NCBI RefSeq assembly: GCF_014205335.1
Contig: NZ_JACHNH010000001.1
Location: forward strand, 5,512,501 to 5,576,500
From: Amorphoplanes digitatis
GTDB taxonomy: Bacteria; Actinomycetota; Actinomycetes; Mycobacteriales; Micromonosporaceae
DNA length: 64,000 nt
Direction: 5' to 3'
The notes under the pieces were generated by a model. That model saw only the letters and a program-made list of their open reading frames with translations. It did no database searches and had not been told where the DNA came from. This document shows positions 1 through 8,090 of this stretch, one piece after another; the first letter of the stretch is position 1; each line of letters opens with the position of its first letter. The translations under genes and the position numbers were made by a program.

Positions 1-792
1 GGCGATCTCGCCAGCGTCCTCCGGCGTCAGGCCGGTCACCGCGAGGACATCCCCGTCCGTGCCGACCTGGGCCCCGGCCTGCTCGAACGCGCGCGACAGG
101 AGCTGCGGATCGCGGCCGCGGATCCGCAGCCGCGACGACGCCGAGCCGTACAGCTCGTCCAGCGGCGCCGCGTACCGCACGGTTCCGTGCGAGATGATGA
201 CGACATCGTCGATGAGCTGGGCGAGCTCCGCCAGGAGATGGCTGGAGATCAGCACCGTGCCGCCGCTGCGGGCATGATCGCGCAGCAGCTCCCGGAGCCA
301 GGCGATGCCCTCGGGGTCCAGCCCGTTCGCCGGCTCGTCGAGGACCAGCACCGGCGGGTCACCCAGCAGCGCGGTCGCCACCGCCAGCCGCTGCCGCATG
401 CCGAGCGAGTAGTCGCCGCAGCGCTGCTCGGCGGCGGCCTCGAGCCCCACCTGCTCCAGCAGCGGGTCGACCCGGGACACCTCGGCGCCGGTGAGCAGCG
501 CCTGGGTCATCAGGTGCGCCCGCCCGCTCTGCCCCGGATGGCTGATGCCCTGCTCCAGCACGGCGCCGACCTGCCGGGCCGGGTGGTTCAGCTCCCGGTA
601 CCGCACCTTGTTGATCAGCGCCGTGCCGGACGTCGGCCGGGTCAGGCCGAGCAGCATCCGCAGCGTGGTGGTCTTGCCCGAGCCGTTGAGCCCGAGAAAT
701 CCGGTCACGCGCCCGGGGACGGCGGAGAACGTCACGTCGTCGACGGCGCGGACCCGCCCGTAGGACTTGGTCAGTTCGATCAATTCGATCAT
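1..792 (-). CDS. ABC transporter ATP-binding protein (partial, C-terminus off the left edge)
   Basis: ATPase subunit of an ABC-2 type exporter of the BcrA/CcmA kind; 264 codons are visible and the frame is open at the window edge. Seen in order from the ATG at 792: Walker A GLNGSGKTT, a signature region YSLGMRQRL, Walker B VLVLDEPANGLDP and the switch-region histidine SSHLL. The C-terminal region after the ATPase core resembles the accessory tail of self-immunity exporters. Family knowledge says the partner is a multi-spanning permease, which should lie to the left outside the window. Substrate cannot be deduced. Confidence 0.9.
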   Translation of the reverse strand, partial: MIELIELTKSYGRVRAVDDVTFSAVPGRVTGFLGLNGSGKTTTLRMLLGLTRPTSGTALINKVRYRELNHPARQVGAVLEQGISHPGQSGRAHLMTQALLTGAEVSRVDPLLEQVGLEAAAEQRCGDYSLGMRQRLAVATALLGDPPVLVLDEPANGLDPEGIAWLRELLRDHARSGGTVLISSHLLAELAQLIDDVVIISHGTVRYAAPLDELYGSASSRLRIRGRDPQLLSRAFEQAGAQVGTDGDVLAVTGLTPEDAGEIA

Positions 793-826
793 CGCGCGCC
801 ATCTTGGCACGCGATGTCACGCCTGC

Positions 827-2290
827 TCAGTGTGCGAGGTTCAGCGGGACCACGAAGCCGGTGGAGTTGACGTTGCCGCCGACCGCGTACACGTCGCGGC
901 CGTCCGGGCTCGTCGCGACGGAGTTGGACCGGGACAATCCCAGACCGGCGGCGCAGCTGCCGGTGCCGCTCACCCTGAGGCATCCGGCGTTCCCGGTCAG
1001 CTGGGTGAGCACTCCGGTGGTGTTGTCGTGCCGGAACGCCAGCACCGCGTTGTACGCGGAGGCGGCGACGAACGCGAACAGCCCGTCCGGGCTGAATGCC
1101 ATGGCCGACGGCCCGTCGAGCCCGTTGGCGGCGGTGCAGCCGGTGATCACGGTGACCCGGTAGAGGCACGCGTTCGGAGCGGCGACCTGGGTGAGCACGC
1201 CGGTGCCGGTGTTGCGGGTGAACGCGGCGAGGTTGTCACCGGAGACCGCCATCGCGTACGCGGTGCGGCCGTCGGGCGCGATCGCCACGTTCTTCACGCC
1301 CGTGAGGCCCTTGACGGCCGTGCAGCCGGTGATGGCGGTGGAGCCGCTGTTGTACACGCAGGCGTTCGGCGCCGCCGGCTGGGTGAGCACACCGGTGCCG
1401 GCGTCGCGCTGGAACACCGCGACGGCGTTGCTGCCCGACGACGCCACGTAGAGGCTGCCGCCGTCGGGCGACAGGTGCAGATAGGCGGCCCCGTTGAGGC
1501 CCTTGCCGGTCGCGCAGCCGCCGACCGCGGAGTTGGTGACGCAGCCGGCGGTGCCGGCGAGCTGGGTCAGCGCGCCGGTGCCGGAGTCGCGGGCGAAGAC
1601 CGTCACCGAGTCGGACACGCTGGAGGCGACGTAGACGAACGCGCCGTCGGGGCTGACGGCGACGCCGCCGGCGCCGTCGAGGACGCGGCCCGAGGCGCAG
1701 CCGGTGACGGCGGTCGCGGCGCTGTGGTAGAGGCACCTGTTGGGTGCGGCCAGCGCGCTCAGCACGCCGGTGCCCGGGTCGCGGCTGAGCGCCGTGATCG
1801 TCGAGCTGGTGGCGCCGGCGGCGTATACGTGCCGGCCGTCCGGGCTGATGGCGACGTCCTGCACGCCGTTGAGGGCGCCGGGCACCGCGGTGCAGCCGGC
1901 GAGGGTGCCGTTGCTGAGGCACCCGATCTGGGTGAGCGCCCCGGTCACGGCGTCGCGGGAGAACTCCGCCACGCCGCTTCGGATGCTGTCCGGGCTGTAG
2001 CTGGTGGCGACGTAGACGTGCTTGCCGTCCGGGCTGACCACCGCGCTGCGGCCCGCCGCGATGGCGGTGGCCGCGGTGCAGCCGCCCGAGCCGTCGTAGC
2101 TGAAGCACGGCGCCGTCTGGGTCAGGCCGAAGGTGGCGCGCGCCGTGAACGAGGAGGCGGGGTTCGAGGTGCTGGCCGAGAAGGCGGCCATGCTGGTGGG
2201 CAGCAGGCCGAGGCCGACCAGGCCGAGGACCGCAAGCAGCGCCAGCCCGGCGCGCAGGCCGCGCCGCGCCCGCGGTGTGTCGCCAGCCAT
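827..2290 (-). CDS. Secreted YVTN/lactonase-like beta-propeller with SipW-type signal
   Basis: A 487-residue exported protein made almost entirely of 45-60 residue repeats carrying the SPDGRHVYAAG / SPDGAFVYVASS motif, as in YVTN and 6-phosphogluconolactonase-like seven-bladed propellers. Pairs of cysteines recur in the repeats (CLYHS, TGC). The N-terminus has a basic stretch, a long hydrophobic segment and then AAFSASTSNPASSFTA, matching the processing region of the TasA-like protein encoded upstream. That makes it a likely second substrate of the SipW peptidase gene just before it. It is the last gene of the set. A surface scaffold role is inferred; enzymatic lactonase activity is not supported. 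Confidence 0.8.
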   Translation of the reverse strand: MAGDTPRARRGLRAGLALLAVLGLVGLGLLPTSMAAFSASTSNPASSFTARATFGLTQTAPCFSYDGSGGCTAATAIAAGRSAVVSPDGKHVYVATSYSPDSIRSGVAEFSRDAVTGALTQIGCLSNGTLAGCTAVPGALNGVQDVAISPDGRHVYAAGATSSTITALSRDPGTGVLSALAAPNRCLYHSAATAVTGCASGRVLDGAGGVAVSPDGAFVYVASSVSDSVTVFARDSGTGALTQLAGTAGCVTNSAVGGCATGKGLNGAAYLHLSPDGGSLYVASSGSNAVAVFQRDAGTGVLTQPAAPNACVYNSGSTAITGCTAVKGLTGVKNVAIAPDGRTAYAMAVSGDNLAAFTRNTGTGVLTQVAAPNACLYRVTVITGCTAANGLDGPSAMAFSPDGLFAFVAASAYNAVLAFRHDNTTGVLTQLTGNAGCLRVSGTGSCAAGLGLSRSNSVATSPDGRDVYAVGGNVNSTGFVVPLNLAH

Positions 2291-2309
2291 CAGAGTCCTC
2301 CCACCGGGA

Positions 2310-2852
2310 CTACGTCGGCAGGAGGGCGCCGGACTTGAACCTTCCCGCCCAGCGGCGCGGCACGACCGGCAGCCGCAGCGCCAGCGCCAGCAGGGCGAGC
2401 ACCGCCGCGCTCTGCGCCACGAACATCGCCGGGCTCCCCTCGCGCATCAGCAGCGTCGCCAGGCCGACCCGGGGCACGAGCAGCCGCGCGATCCCGCGCA
2501 CCTGCTCCGGCGCCGTGTGGAAGGAGTCGTCGCTGCCGTTGGCGTCGCCGCGCGTCATCAGCCGGCCCCGCTCGTCGAACCCGACGACGCGGTGGGTCAC
2601 CGTCTGGCCGGGGTGCAGCGCGTCCGGCACGGTGACCACCTGGCCCACCGCGGGCCGCCAGTCCGGCGCCGGCGGGGACGAGATCACCACGTCGCCGCGG
2701 TGCACCCGCGGGCCCATCGAGCCGCTGACGATCACCGCGGAGCTCCAGCCCCAGGAGAGCGGGAGGACGGACCAGGCGACGACCGCGGCGCCCGCCGCCA
2801 GCAGGCCGATCGCGACCAGCCGCGCCAGCGGGAGCGACCAGCGCATCGTCAC
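2310..2852 (-). CDS. sipW: Signal peptidase I, SipW/ER type
   Basis: Membrane-bound type I signal peptidase of about 180 residues. It has an N-terminal membrane segment, the nucleophile box VSGSMGP, a beta-rich stretch with HRGDVV, TVTHRVVG where the bacterial general-base lysine would be (histidine here, as in SipW/ER-type enzymes), RGDANGSDD, and a C-terminal membrane segment. The GTG at 2852 overlaps the upstream stop by four bases; another GTG lies at 2855 and an ATG at 2846. Gene order TasA-like, small ORF, sipW, propeller indicates a dedicated peptidase for its neighbours. Confidence 0.9.
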   Translation of the reverse strand: MTMRWSLPLARLVAIGLLAAGAAVVAWSVLPLSWGWSSAVIVSGSMGPRVHRGDVVISSPPAPDWRPAVGQVVTVPDALHPGQTVTHRVVGFDERGRLMTRGDANGSDDSFHTAPEQVRGIARLLVPRVGLATLLMREGSPAMFVAQSAAVLALLALALRLPVVPRRWAGRFKSGALLPT

Positions 2853-2989
2853 CACGGCGCGCCCTTGCGCGCCCGGTGGCGCCCCTTGTACCTGCGTCCC
2901 GGCGCCTCGGGCCCCGAGTGGTCCCGGTTCGCGGTGTCGGCGGGGACCGTGATGGTCGCCGGCGGGGGTTCGAGAAGTACGGTGTTCAT
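2849..2989 (-). CDS. Small 46-residue protein between tasA-like gene and sipW
   Basis: Unrecognised. It starts two bases after the tasA-like stop and its TGA overlaps the sipW start region, so it fits a tightly packed, translationally coupled operon. The protein is proline/threonine-rich at the start (LLEPPPATITVPADT) and ends strongly basic (RRYKGRHRARKGAPW), without a membrane segment. It could be a small accessory factor or simply a fortuitous frame. The overlap on both sides is the only support. Confidence 0.45.
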   Translation of the reverse strand: MNTVLLEPPPATITVPADTANRDHSGPEAPGRRYKGRHRARKGAPW

Positions 2990-2991
2990 GG

Positions 2992-3561
2992 TCAGCTCGC
3001 CGCCTGCCAGTTGAAGGTCGCGTTCGCGCCGGTGCCCTGCGCGGCGTCCGGCGTGGCGGCGTTCACGGTGTAGTTGAAGCGGTAGGTCCTGGTCTGGGCC
3101 GGGCCGGACGGCGCGAACGTGCCGACGCCCGTGGTGAAGTCGGTCTTGCCGGTGCCGAACGCGGCAAGGGTGCCGGTGAAGTCCGTACCCGTCGGCGTGA
3201 AGCCGGTGCAGGTGCCGAAGTCGCCGCCGGTGCCCTCCTCGATCACGAGGTCGACGTACGGGGCCAGCGCACCGGACACCGCGCTGCTGTACAGCTTGAC
3301 GGAGCCCGACAGGCTGCCGTTGTAGGTCAGCTTGATGCACTTGGAGCCGGTCGAGCCGGGCCGCAGGTTGTTCGCGGTGAACATCGCCGTGCTGGTGTCG
3401 TCGTCGGCGAGGCCGACCGTGCCGGCGTTCCACGCGTCGGCCGCGTTGCTCGTCGACGCGGTGAAGGCTGCGCTCGACGCCTGCCACATCACGCCGGAGC
3501 TGACGGCGATCCCGCCGACAACCGTCGCGGCCGCCGCGACAATGCCCACTGCACCCTGCAT
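2992..3561 (-). CDS. TasA/CalY-family secreted protein with SipW-dependent signal
   Basis: A 189-residue exported protein: hydrophobic N-terminal segment (AVGIVAAAATVVGGIAV), then SSAAFTASTSNAADAWNAGTV, the hallmark processing region of SipW-dependent TasA/camelysin proteins. The body is rich in Thr, Gly and Ser with alternating beta-strand character and a typical C-terminal RTYRFNYTVN strand. Family knowledge: TasA proteins assemble into extracellular fibres in Bacillus biofilms. It is first in the set with sipW and the propeller. Fibre formation here is inferred. Confidence 0.85.
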   Translation of the reverse strand: MQGAVGIVAAAATVVGGIAVSSGVMWQASSAAFTASTSNAADAWNAGTVGLADDDTSTAMFTANNLRPGSTGSKCIKLTYNGSLSGSVKLYSSAVSGALAPYVDLVIEEGTGGDFGTCTGFTPTGTDFTGTLAAFGTGKTDFTTGVGTFAPSGPAQTRTYRFNYTVNAATPDAAQGTGANATFNWQAAS

Positions 3562-3685
3562 CAGAACGTCCTTCCCTAGACCGGAGCCCTGCGTGCCATC
3601 CGGTGCTGTCGAGGGAAGAAGTCGGCTGCGCAGGTCAACGCAGCCTCAACCGGGCTTCAAGGAGGCGGCAAGTATCTGGGGGCGG

Positions 3686-3710
3686 CTCAGCTCAGCTCAG
3701 CTCAGCTCAG
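3686..3710. repeat. Pentanucleotide tandem repeat (CTCAG)x5
   Basis: Five exact copies of CTCAG lie across the 3' end of the small acidic gene. On the coding strand its final Leu-Ser codons and TGA are inside the repeat. Because every frame through the repeat meets TGA within 15 bases, copy-number change would alter only the last residues. Confidence 0.9.
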
Positions 3711-3884
3711 GTCGTGTGCGCTGTCATAGCCGTAGTCACCGTCGGTATCGGTGACGTGGATGCCCTCCGGCATGCGCACCGGCGGCGGATCCGTGGGCTG
3801 CTGGGCGCGGACGTCGGCGTCGTGCGCCTCGTCGTACTCGTAGTCGTCACCATCCGGCTGCGGTACAGCCGTGCCGTCCGCCAT
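3702..3884 (-). CDS. Small acidic protein with a duplicated DGDY-x-YD-x-AHD motif
   Basis: A 60-residue, strongly acidic protein with no membrane segment. The motif DGDDYEYDEAHD near residues 11-22 recurs as DGDYGYDSAHD near the C-terminus, separated by a proline-rich linker (QPTDPPPVRMPEG). The start is supported by a CGGAGG ribosome site seven bases before the ATG at 3884. It lies about 110 bp downstream of the GAP-family gene on the same strand. I do not recognise the family. The duplicated core could be a ligand-binding or modified-peptide motif, but no maturation enzyme is adjacent. Confidence 0.6.
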   Translation of the reverse strand: MADGTAVPQPDGDDYEYDEAHDADVRAQQPTDPPPVRMPEGIHVTDTDGDYGYDSAHDLS

Positions 3885-3994
3885 GGCGAACCTCCGCGGG
3901 ACTCGGTCTGCGCGGACGGTGTCCGCGTCCCCTTCATGCTGCCCATCCGCCGCCGCCGGCGCCAGGGATTCCGGGCGGTTCGTCCGCTTAGGGC

Positions 3995-4693
3995 CTAGGC
4001 GCCGATCAGGCCGAGCCGGAACGCGGCGTCGCGGGCGAGCAGGAAGCCGACGATGCCCACGATCCACGCCAGCGCGTTGCTGTTGACCATCCAGTCGCTG
4101 ATCCGGGTCAGCAGCGGCGTGACCCGGTCCCCCGCGGCCAGCCGCGCCGCGAGCAGCAGCAGCGCGGGGACGATCATCAACAGGCAGTAGCCGGCCATGA
4201 CCAGCGCGACCCCCGCCGGATCCAGCCCGGAGGTGGTCAGCAGCCCGATCGCGGCGAGGTACGGCAGCATTGTCGTCACCTCGGCGGCGGCCGCCGCCAG
4301 CGCCAGGCCGGCGAGGCCCGCGACGCCGCCGCGGTCGGCGAGGGCGCGTTCCCGCCAGCGGATCAGGCGGCCGCCGCCGGAGGACTTCCGCCTGCCGCGG
4401 TCCAGCCGGAAGCTCACGAAGAACAGCGCGACGCCGAGGACGAGCTGGGCCCACGCCACCGGGCGGGTGCCGAGGAGGCCGCCGATCCGCGGCAGGAAGG
4501 CGCCGGCACCCAGCGCGACGGCGAGCCCGACCGCGAAGTAGAACGCGGCGACCGTACCCAGGAAGATCGAAATACGGCCGGCACGCGCCGGGCCGGGTCG
4601 CAGCAGCAGCCAGATCGGGATCAGCAGGGTCCCGAAGCTGGTGGAGTCGATCAGGGCGAGTGCGGCAAGCGAGCCGAGGAGCGCGAGGTCCAT
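3995..4693 (-). CDS. GAP-family integral membrane protein (LysE-like exporter fold)
   Basis: About 232 residues with six hydrophobic segments: N-terminal DLALLGSLAALALIDS, two segments before residue 105, a basic cytoplasmic loop SFRLDRGRRKSSGGGR, and three more to the C-terminus. This layout and the DSTSFGTLLIPIWLLL start match the GAP (Sap) family of actinobacterial addressing/export proteins related to LysE transporters. I chose the ATG at 4693 because the upstream in-frame residues are hydrophilic and non-conserved in character. Substrate unknown. Confidence 0.75.
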   Translation of the reverse strand: MDLALLGSLAALALIDSTSFGTLLIPIWLLLRPGPARAGRISIFLGTVAAFYFAVGLAVALGAGAFLPRIGGLLGTRPVAWAQLVLGVALFFVSFRLDRGRRKSSGGGRLIRWRERALADRGGVAGLAGLALAAAAAEVTTMLPYLAAIGLLTTSGLDPAGVALVMAGYCLLMIVPALLLLAARLAAGDRVTPLLTRISDWMVNSNALAWIVGIVGFLLARDAAFRLGLIGA

Positions 4694-4809
4694 GCCGGCA
4701 CCCTGCCGTGCGCGCGGCACCGGCCGCGTCGCCCGAAGGATGGCCGGGTACGCCGGGCGTACATCCTTCGCCGGACGCCCGCCCGGGCGGTGCGTGGTGA
4801 GATGGGCGG

Positions 4810-5985
4810 GTGGGGGTGAGAGCGCGCTGGCGGAGCAGCACCCGGTTCCAGGACGTCGTGACCGCGGCGGGAACCTTCGCCGCCGGGTACGCGTTCAACC
4901 TGGTCGGCCTGACCGATGTCTGGTCCTTCGCCGAGGCCGGCCGGCTCGCCGGCGCACCGGCCTGGTGGCACACGGTCCTGCTGGCCGCCGGCTGCCTCGC
5001 CATGCTCGGCAAGCGCCGCCATCCCATGCTCGCGCTCGGTGCCGGCGTCGTCGCGGCCGCCGCCGACATCGCGCTCGGTGGCAGCGTCGCGCTCGTGCTG
5101 GTCCTGTTCGACCTGCTCTTCTCGGCCGGGCAGTTCGCCTCCGCGCGGGCCCGCGCGGCGCTGACCACGGCGGTGTTCGTGGTCATCGGCACGGCGAGCG
5201 TCGTCGGCGGGCTCGCCGCGGGCGAACTGCGCATCGCCGTCTTCATCGGCCTGCAGCTGACCACCCTGCTGTTCGTGCCGCTGTGGTGGGCGGCCAACAT
5301 CCGCCAACAGCGGCAACTGGGCGCCCTCGACGCCGAGCGGACCGCCCGCGAGGCCGTCCTCGCCGAGCGCGCCGCGATGGCCCGGGACCTGCACGACGTC
5401 ATCGCCGCGCACCTGTCCACCACCGCGATCCACTCCGGCGCGGCCCTGGCCCGGCCGCCGGACACCGAGCGGGACCGGGCCACCATCCAGGCCGTGCGCG
5501 CGAGCAGCCTCGCCGCCCTCGAGGAGATGCGTTCCATGATCATGCTGCTGCGCGCCGACGACCCGGCGGCGGCGGACCCCACCCTCCCGGGCGGCCTGGA
5601 CCGCCTGCCCGACCTGGTCGCGGAGGCCGCCGCCGGCGGGTTGCGGATCGAGGCCCACGCCGCGGAGGTGCCCGGGATCGCGGCGGTGGTGTCACACGCG
5701 GTGTACCGCATCGTGCGGGAGGCGCTCACCAACGCGGGCAAGCACGCACCGGGTTCGGACGTTCGCCTCGAGGTCCGCCGGGCCGGTGACCGGGTGACCG
5801 CGACCGTCACCAACACCCTGACCCGGGCCGGCGGCGTCGACCATCACGCGCTCAGCTCGGGCACCGGCCTGGTGTCGCTGCGCGAGCGGGCCGCCCTGCT
5901 GGGCGGCGAGCTCACCGCCGGCCGCGACGACGACCGTTTCCTGGTACGCGCGTCGCTGCCGCTGCGCCCGGCCGAGACGCCGTGA
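4810..5985 (+). CDS. Two-component sensor histidine kinase (HisKA_3 type)
   Basis: A 391-residue membrane sensor. Five or so hydrophobic segments occupy residues 15-155, followed by a coiled stretch, then the phospho-acceptor box ARDLHDVIAAHLS with His195, and a HATPase_c domain (REALTNAGKHAPG, then GTGLVSLRERAALLGG). The GTG start at 4810 is used; an ATG at 4802 runs into a stop. Its TGA overlaps the next start by four bases, coupling it to the response regulator. The input signal is unknown; the short loops suggest sensing within the membrane. Confidence 0.92.
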   Translation: MGVRARWRSSTRFQDVVTAAGTFAAGYAFNLVGLTDVWSFAEAGRLAGAPAWWHTVLLAAGCLAMLGKRRHPMLALGAGVVAAAADIALGGSVALVLVLFDLLFSAGQFASARARAALTTAVFVVIGTASVVGGLAAGELRIAVFIGLQLTTLLFVPLWWAANIRQQRQLGALDAERTAREAVLAERAAMARDLHDVIAAHLSTTAIHSGAALARPPDTERDRATIQAVRASSLAALEEMRSMIMLLRADDPAAADPTLPGGLDRLPDLVAEAAAGGLRIEAHAAEVPGIAAVVSHAVYRIVREALTNAGKHAPGSDVRLEVRRAGDRVTATVTNTLTRAGGVDHHALSSGTGLVSLRERAALLGGELTAGRDDDRFLVRASLPLRPAETP

Positions 5986-6641
5986 ACGACCGGCCGATCC
6001 GGGTCGTGGTCGCCGACGATCACGCCGCCATCCGGGCGGGCATGCGGCTGATGCTGGAGCAGGCGCCCGACATCACCGTGGTCGCCGAGGCGGCGGACGG
6101 TGCCGTCGCGGTGCGCCAGGCGACGGCGCTGCGCCCGGACGTCGTGCTGATGGACATCCGGATGCCCGGCACCGACGGCATCAGCGCCACCCGCGCGATC
6201 ACCTCGGCCGGGCTCGCCGACGTCCTGATCCTCACCACCTTCGACTTCGACGACTACCTGTTCGGCGCGCTGCGCGCCGGCGCGGCCGGCTTCCTGCTCA
6301 AGTCGGTCGAGCCGGCGGCCCTGATCGACGCCGTACGCCGGGTCGCGGCCGGCGACGGCTTCCTGGCGCCCGAGGTGACCCGCAGGCTGCTCACCGCGTT
6401 CGTCTCCGCCGGGCCCGCGCCGTCGCCGCCGCCGGCGCCACCGGCGTTCGAGATCCTCACCGAACGCGAACGCGACGTGCTCGCCGCGCTGGGCCGCGGA
6501 CTGTCCAACGCCGGGCTCGCCGCGGCGCTGTCCATCAGCGAGGCGACCGCGAAGACGCACGTCTCCCGGGTGCTCGCCAAGCTCGGCTGCTCCTCCCGGG
6601 TGCAGGCCGCGATCCTCGCCAAGGAGGCCGGCCTCGCCTGA
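5982..6641 (+). CDS. NarL/FixJ-family response regulator
   Basis: A 219-residue partner of the preceding kinase, starting at a GTG that overlaps its stop. The receiver domain (1-120) has VVVADDHAA, phospho-acceptor Asp58 in LMDIRMPG, a conserved Thr in LTTFDFDDY and Lys in LLKSVEP. A proline-rich linker (SPPPAPP) leads to a LuxR helix-turn-helix domain with LTERERDVLAALGRGLSN and KTHVSRVLAKL. It should bind DNA as a phosphorylated dimer. Targets are not evident. Confidence 0.93.
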   Translation: MNDRPIRVVVADDHAAIRAGMRLMLEQAPDITVVAEAADGAVAVRQATALRPDVVLMDIRMPGTDGISATRAITSAGLADVLILTTFDFDDYLFGALRAGAAGFLLKSVEPAALIDAVRRVAAGDGFLAPEVTRRLLTAFVSAGPAPSPPPAPPAFEILTERERDVLAALGRGLSNAGLAAALSISEATAKTHVSRVLAKLGCSSRVQAAILAKEAGLA

Positions 6642-6679
6642 GCGCCCGAGCGGTTGACGGCTGATGAGATATTGGTGCG

Positions 6680-6937
6680 ATGTTGCCGCGCCCTCCTCGC
6701 ATCTTCGAGGCCGAGGATGTCCTCTATGGTCGGGTCTCGCTCGAGGGATACCCCTTCCGGCTGATCTACCTGGTCATCGCGCTGTCGTCGTACTACGCCG
6801 ACACCAAGATCCATCCGAGCGACCTCGGCCGGGTGGACGTCCTGCTGTCCGCCGCCGAGCTGCTGGAGAGCAGCGGCTGGGAGACGGTGGCCGTCGACGC
6901 CGGCGGCAAGCTGATCTGTCTGCGCCGCCGGGACTGA
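6680..6937 (+). CDS. Hypothetical protein, 85 residues
   Basis: Unrecognised soluble protein. Sequence FEAEDVLYGRVSLEGYPFRLIYLVIALSS-like at residues 9-37, then a region rich in Asp/Glu and Leu (DLGRVDVLLSAAELLES) and a basic end (CLRRRD). Codon usage matches neighbouring genes and it stands alone between the response regulator and the YbaB-like gene. No domain assignment is possible by eye. Confidence 0.6.
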   Translation: MLPRPPRIFEAEDVLYGRVSLEGYPFRLIYLVIALSSYYADTKIHPSDLGRVDVLLSAAELLESSGWETVAVDAGGKLICLRRRD

Positions 6938-7059
6938 GTCCCCGGCGCCATCCCCAGACGGTACGGGCGGGGCAGCGTCGACCGGCCGTTTACTAGTAGC
7001 GTCCTGGCGGTGCGGCGCGAGGGCCGCTCCGGCGAGCGCGGAAGGCGGAACGACGGATC

Positions 7060-7701
7060 ATGGCGCATCCCCACGATGACGTCTTCTCGCGGCTGCGGCG
7101 CGTCAGCGTCGAGCTGCGCACGTTGAGCCAGGCCACGAGCGCCACGGTCCGGCCGGGTGCGCGATTCGAGGGCCGGGACGGCTCCGGGACCGTTGCGGTC
7201 ACAGTCGACGGTCGCCAGCGCGTCGAGCGGGTCCACTTCGACCCGCGGTGGGACCAGCGGCTGGCCCGCGAGCGCCTCGGCGGCGCCCTCATGCAGGCAT
7301 ACGGCGAGGCGGTGTGCGACCTGCTGACCGCCGGCGCGCGGGCGTTCGAGGACGCCGAGCGCGACGTCGACCGGGCCGACCTGGAGCGGCGGGCCGAGGA
7401 CGACCTGCGCTCGCACCGCCGCCGATACCTCGCGCCGGACGAGCTGCTCGGCGACGTGCAGGACCAGCTGCGGCAGATCGAGATGCTCCAGCTCTACGGC
7501 GACAACCCGGACGTCCGTGCCCCGGAGCACCACGACGCGACGGTGACCGGCCCGTCGGGGTTCATCGAGATCACCGTGCAGAGTGGCCAGATCCACGACA
7601 TCCGCGTGCTGCTGAGCCGCCTGCCGGCCATGGCCGCGAACGGCGACCTCGCGCGGGAGGCGCTCGGCGCCTTCCACGCCGCCGCGCGGGCCCGCGGCTG
7701 A
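7060..7701 (+). CDS. YbaB/EbfC-like protein, type VII locus
   Basis: A 213-residue soluble protein. Residues 1-90 resemble the YbaB/EbfC nucleoid-associated fold, with a long helix (VFSRLRRVSVELRTLSQ), a beta hairpin GTVAVTVDGRQRVERV and a helix. A charged linker follows, then a second similar strand pair (GFIEITVQSGQIHDIRV). In actinobacteria such genes often precede ESX-related WXG genes. Here it sits 27 bp before a helical WXG100-like gene and looks like the first gene of a four-gene operon ending in a mycosin-like protein. DNA binding is only inferred. Confidence 0.7.
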   Translation: MAHPHDDVFSRLRRVSVELRTLSQATSATVRPGARFEGRDGSGTVAVTVDGRQRVERVHFDPRWDQRLARERLGGALMQAYGEAVCDLLTAGARAFEDAERDVDRADLERRAEDDLRSHRRRYLAPDELLGDVQDQLRQIEMLQLYGDNPDVRAPEHHDATVTGPSGFIEITVQSGQIHDIRVLLSRLPAMAANGDLAREALGAFHAAARARG

Positions 7702-7728
7702 CCCGATCCGAACAGAACGGAGGTCCTG

Positions 7729-8061
7729 ATGGCGGGAAGCCCCGATGAGACTCGCGTGGTCAAGCAGGCCCTGCTGGACGAGGCGGCCAAATGGTCGGCG
7801 CTCTCGACCGACATGACGGCGGTCCAGCGGCAGGTGGACGACCTCGCCCTCCAGGTGACGGCCTTCTTCACCAACAACCCGATCACCGCGCAGGCGGCGA
7901 AGAACGCCTACGACGGCGTCTGGCACCTCGTGTCGAAGCTGGCGGGCGAGGCCGCGACCGAGTTCAAGCAGATCGACGAGGCCCTGCACCGCGCGCACGA
8001 CGAATACGAGGCCACGGACGGCAAGAAGGCCTACGACCTGAGCCGCATCTACGGCAAATAG
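7729..8061 (+). CDS. WXG100/EspC-like small helical protein
   Basis: A 110-residue protein predicted to be almost all helix, as expected for type VII (ESX) substrates of the WXG100/EspC kind. It has a Trp in AAKWSALST near residue 22, a mid-protein NNPITAQAAKNAYDG turn and a C-terminal acidic/aromatic helix (HDEYEATDGKKAYDLSRIYG) that could carry a YxxxD/E-like signal (YEATD). There is no exact W-x-G. It is preceded by a clear ribosome site (ACGGAGGTCCTG). Confidence 0.65.
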   Translation: MAGSPDETRVVKQALLDEAAKWSALSTDMTAVQRQVDDLALQVTAFFTNNPITAQAAKNAYDGVWHLVSKLAGEAATEFKQIDEALHRAHDEYEATDGKKAYDLSRIYGK

Positions 8062-8090
8062 CAGCCCTACCGCGAACGGAGTGATTCCCG

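Noticed and set aside
767..2338. Plus-strand frame over the propeller gene
   Set aside because: Low-complexity Ala/Gly/Arg/Val shadow of the leftward propeller gene, which has signal peptide and repeat motifs.
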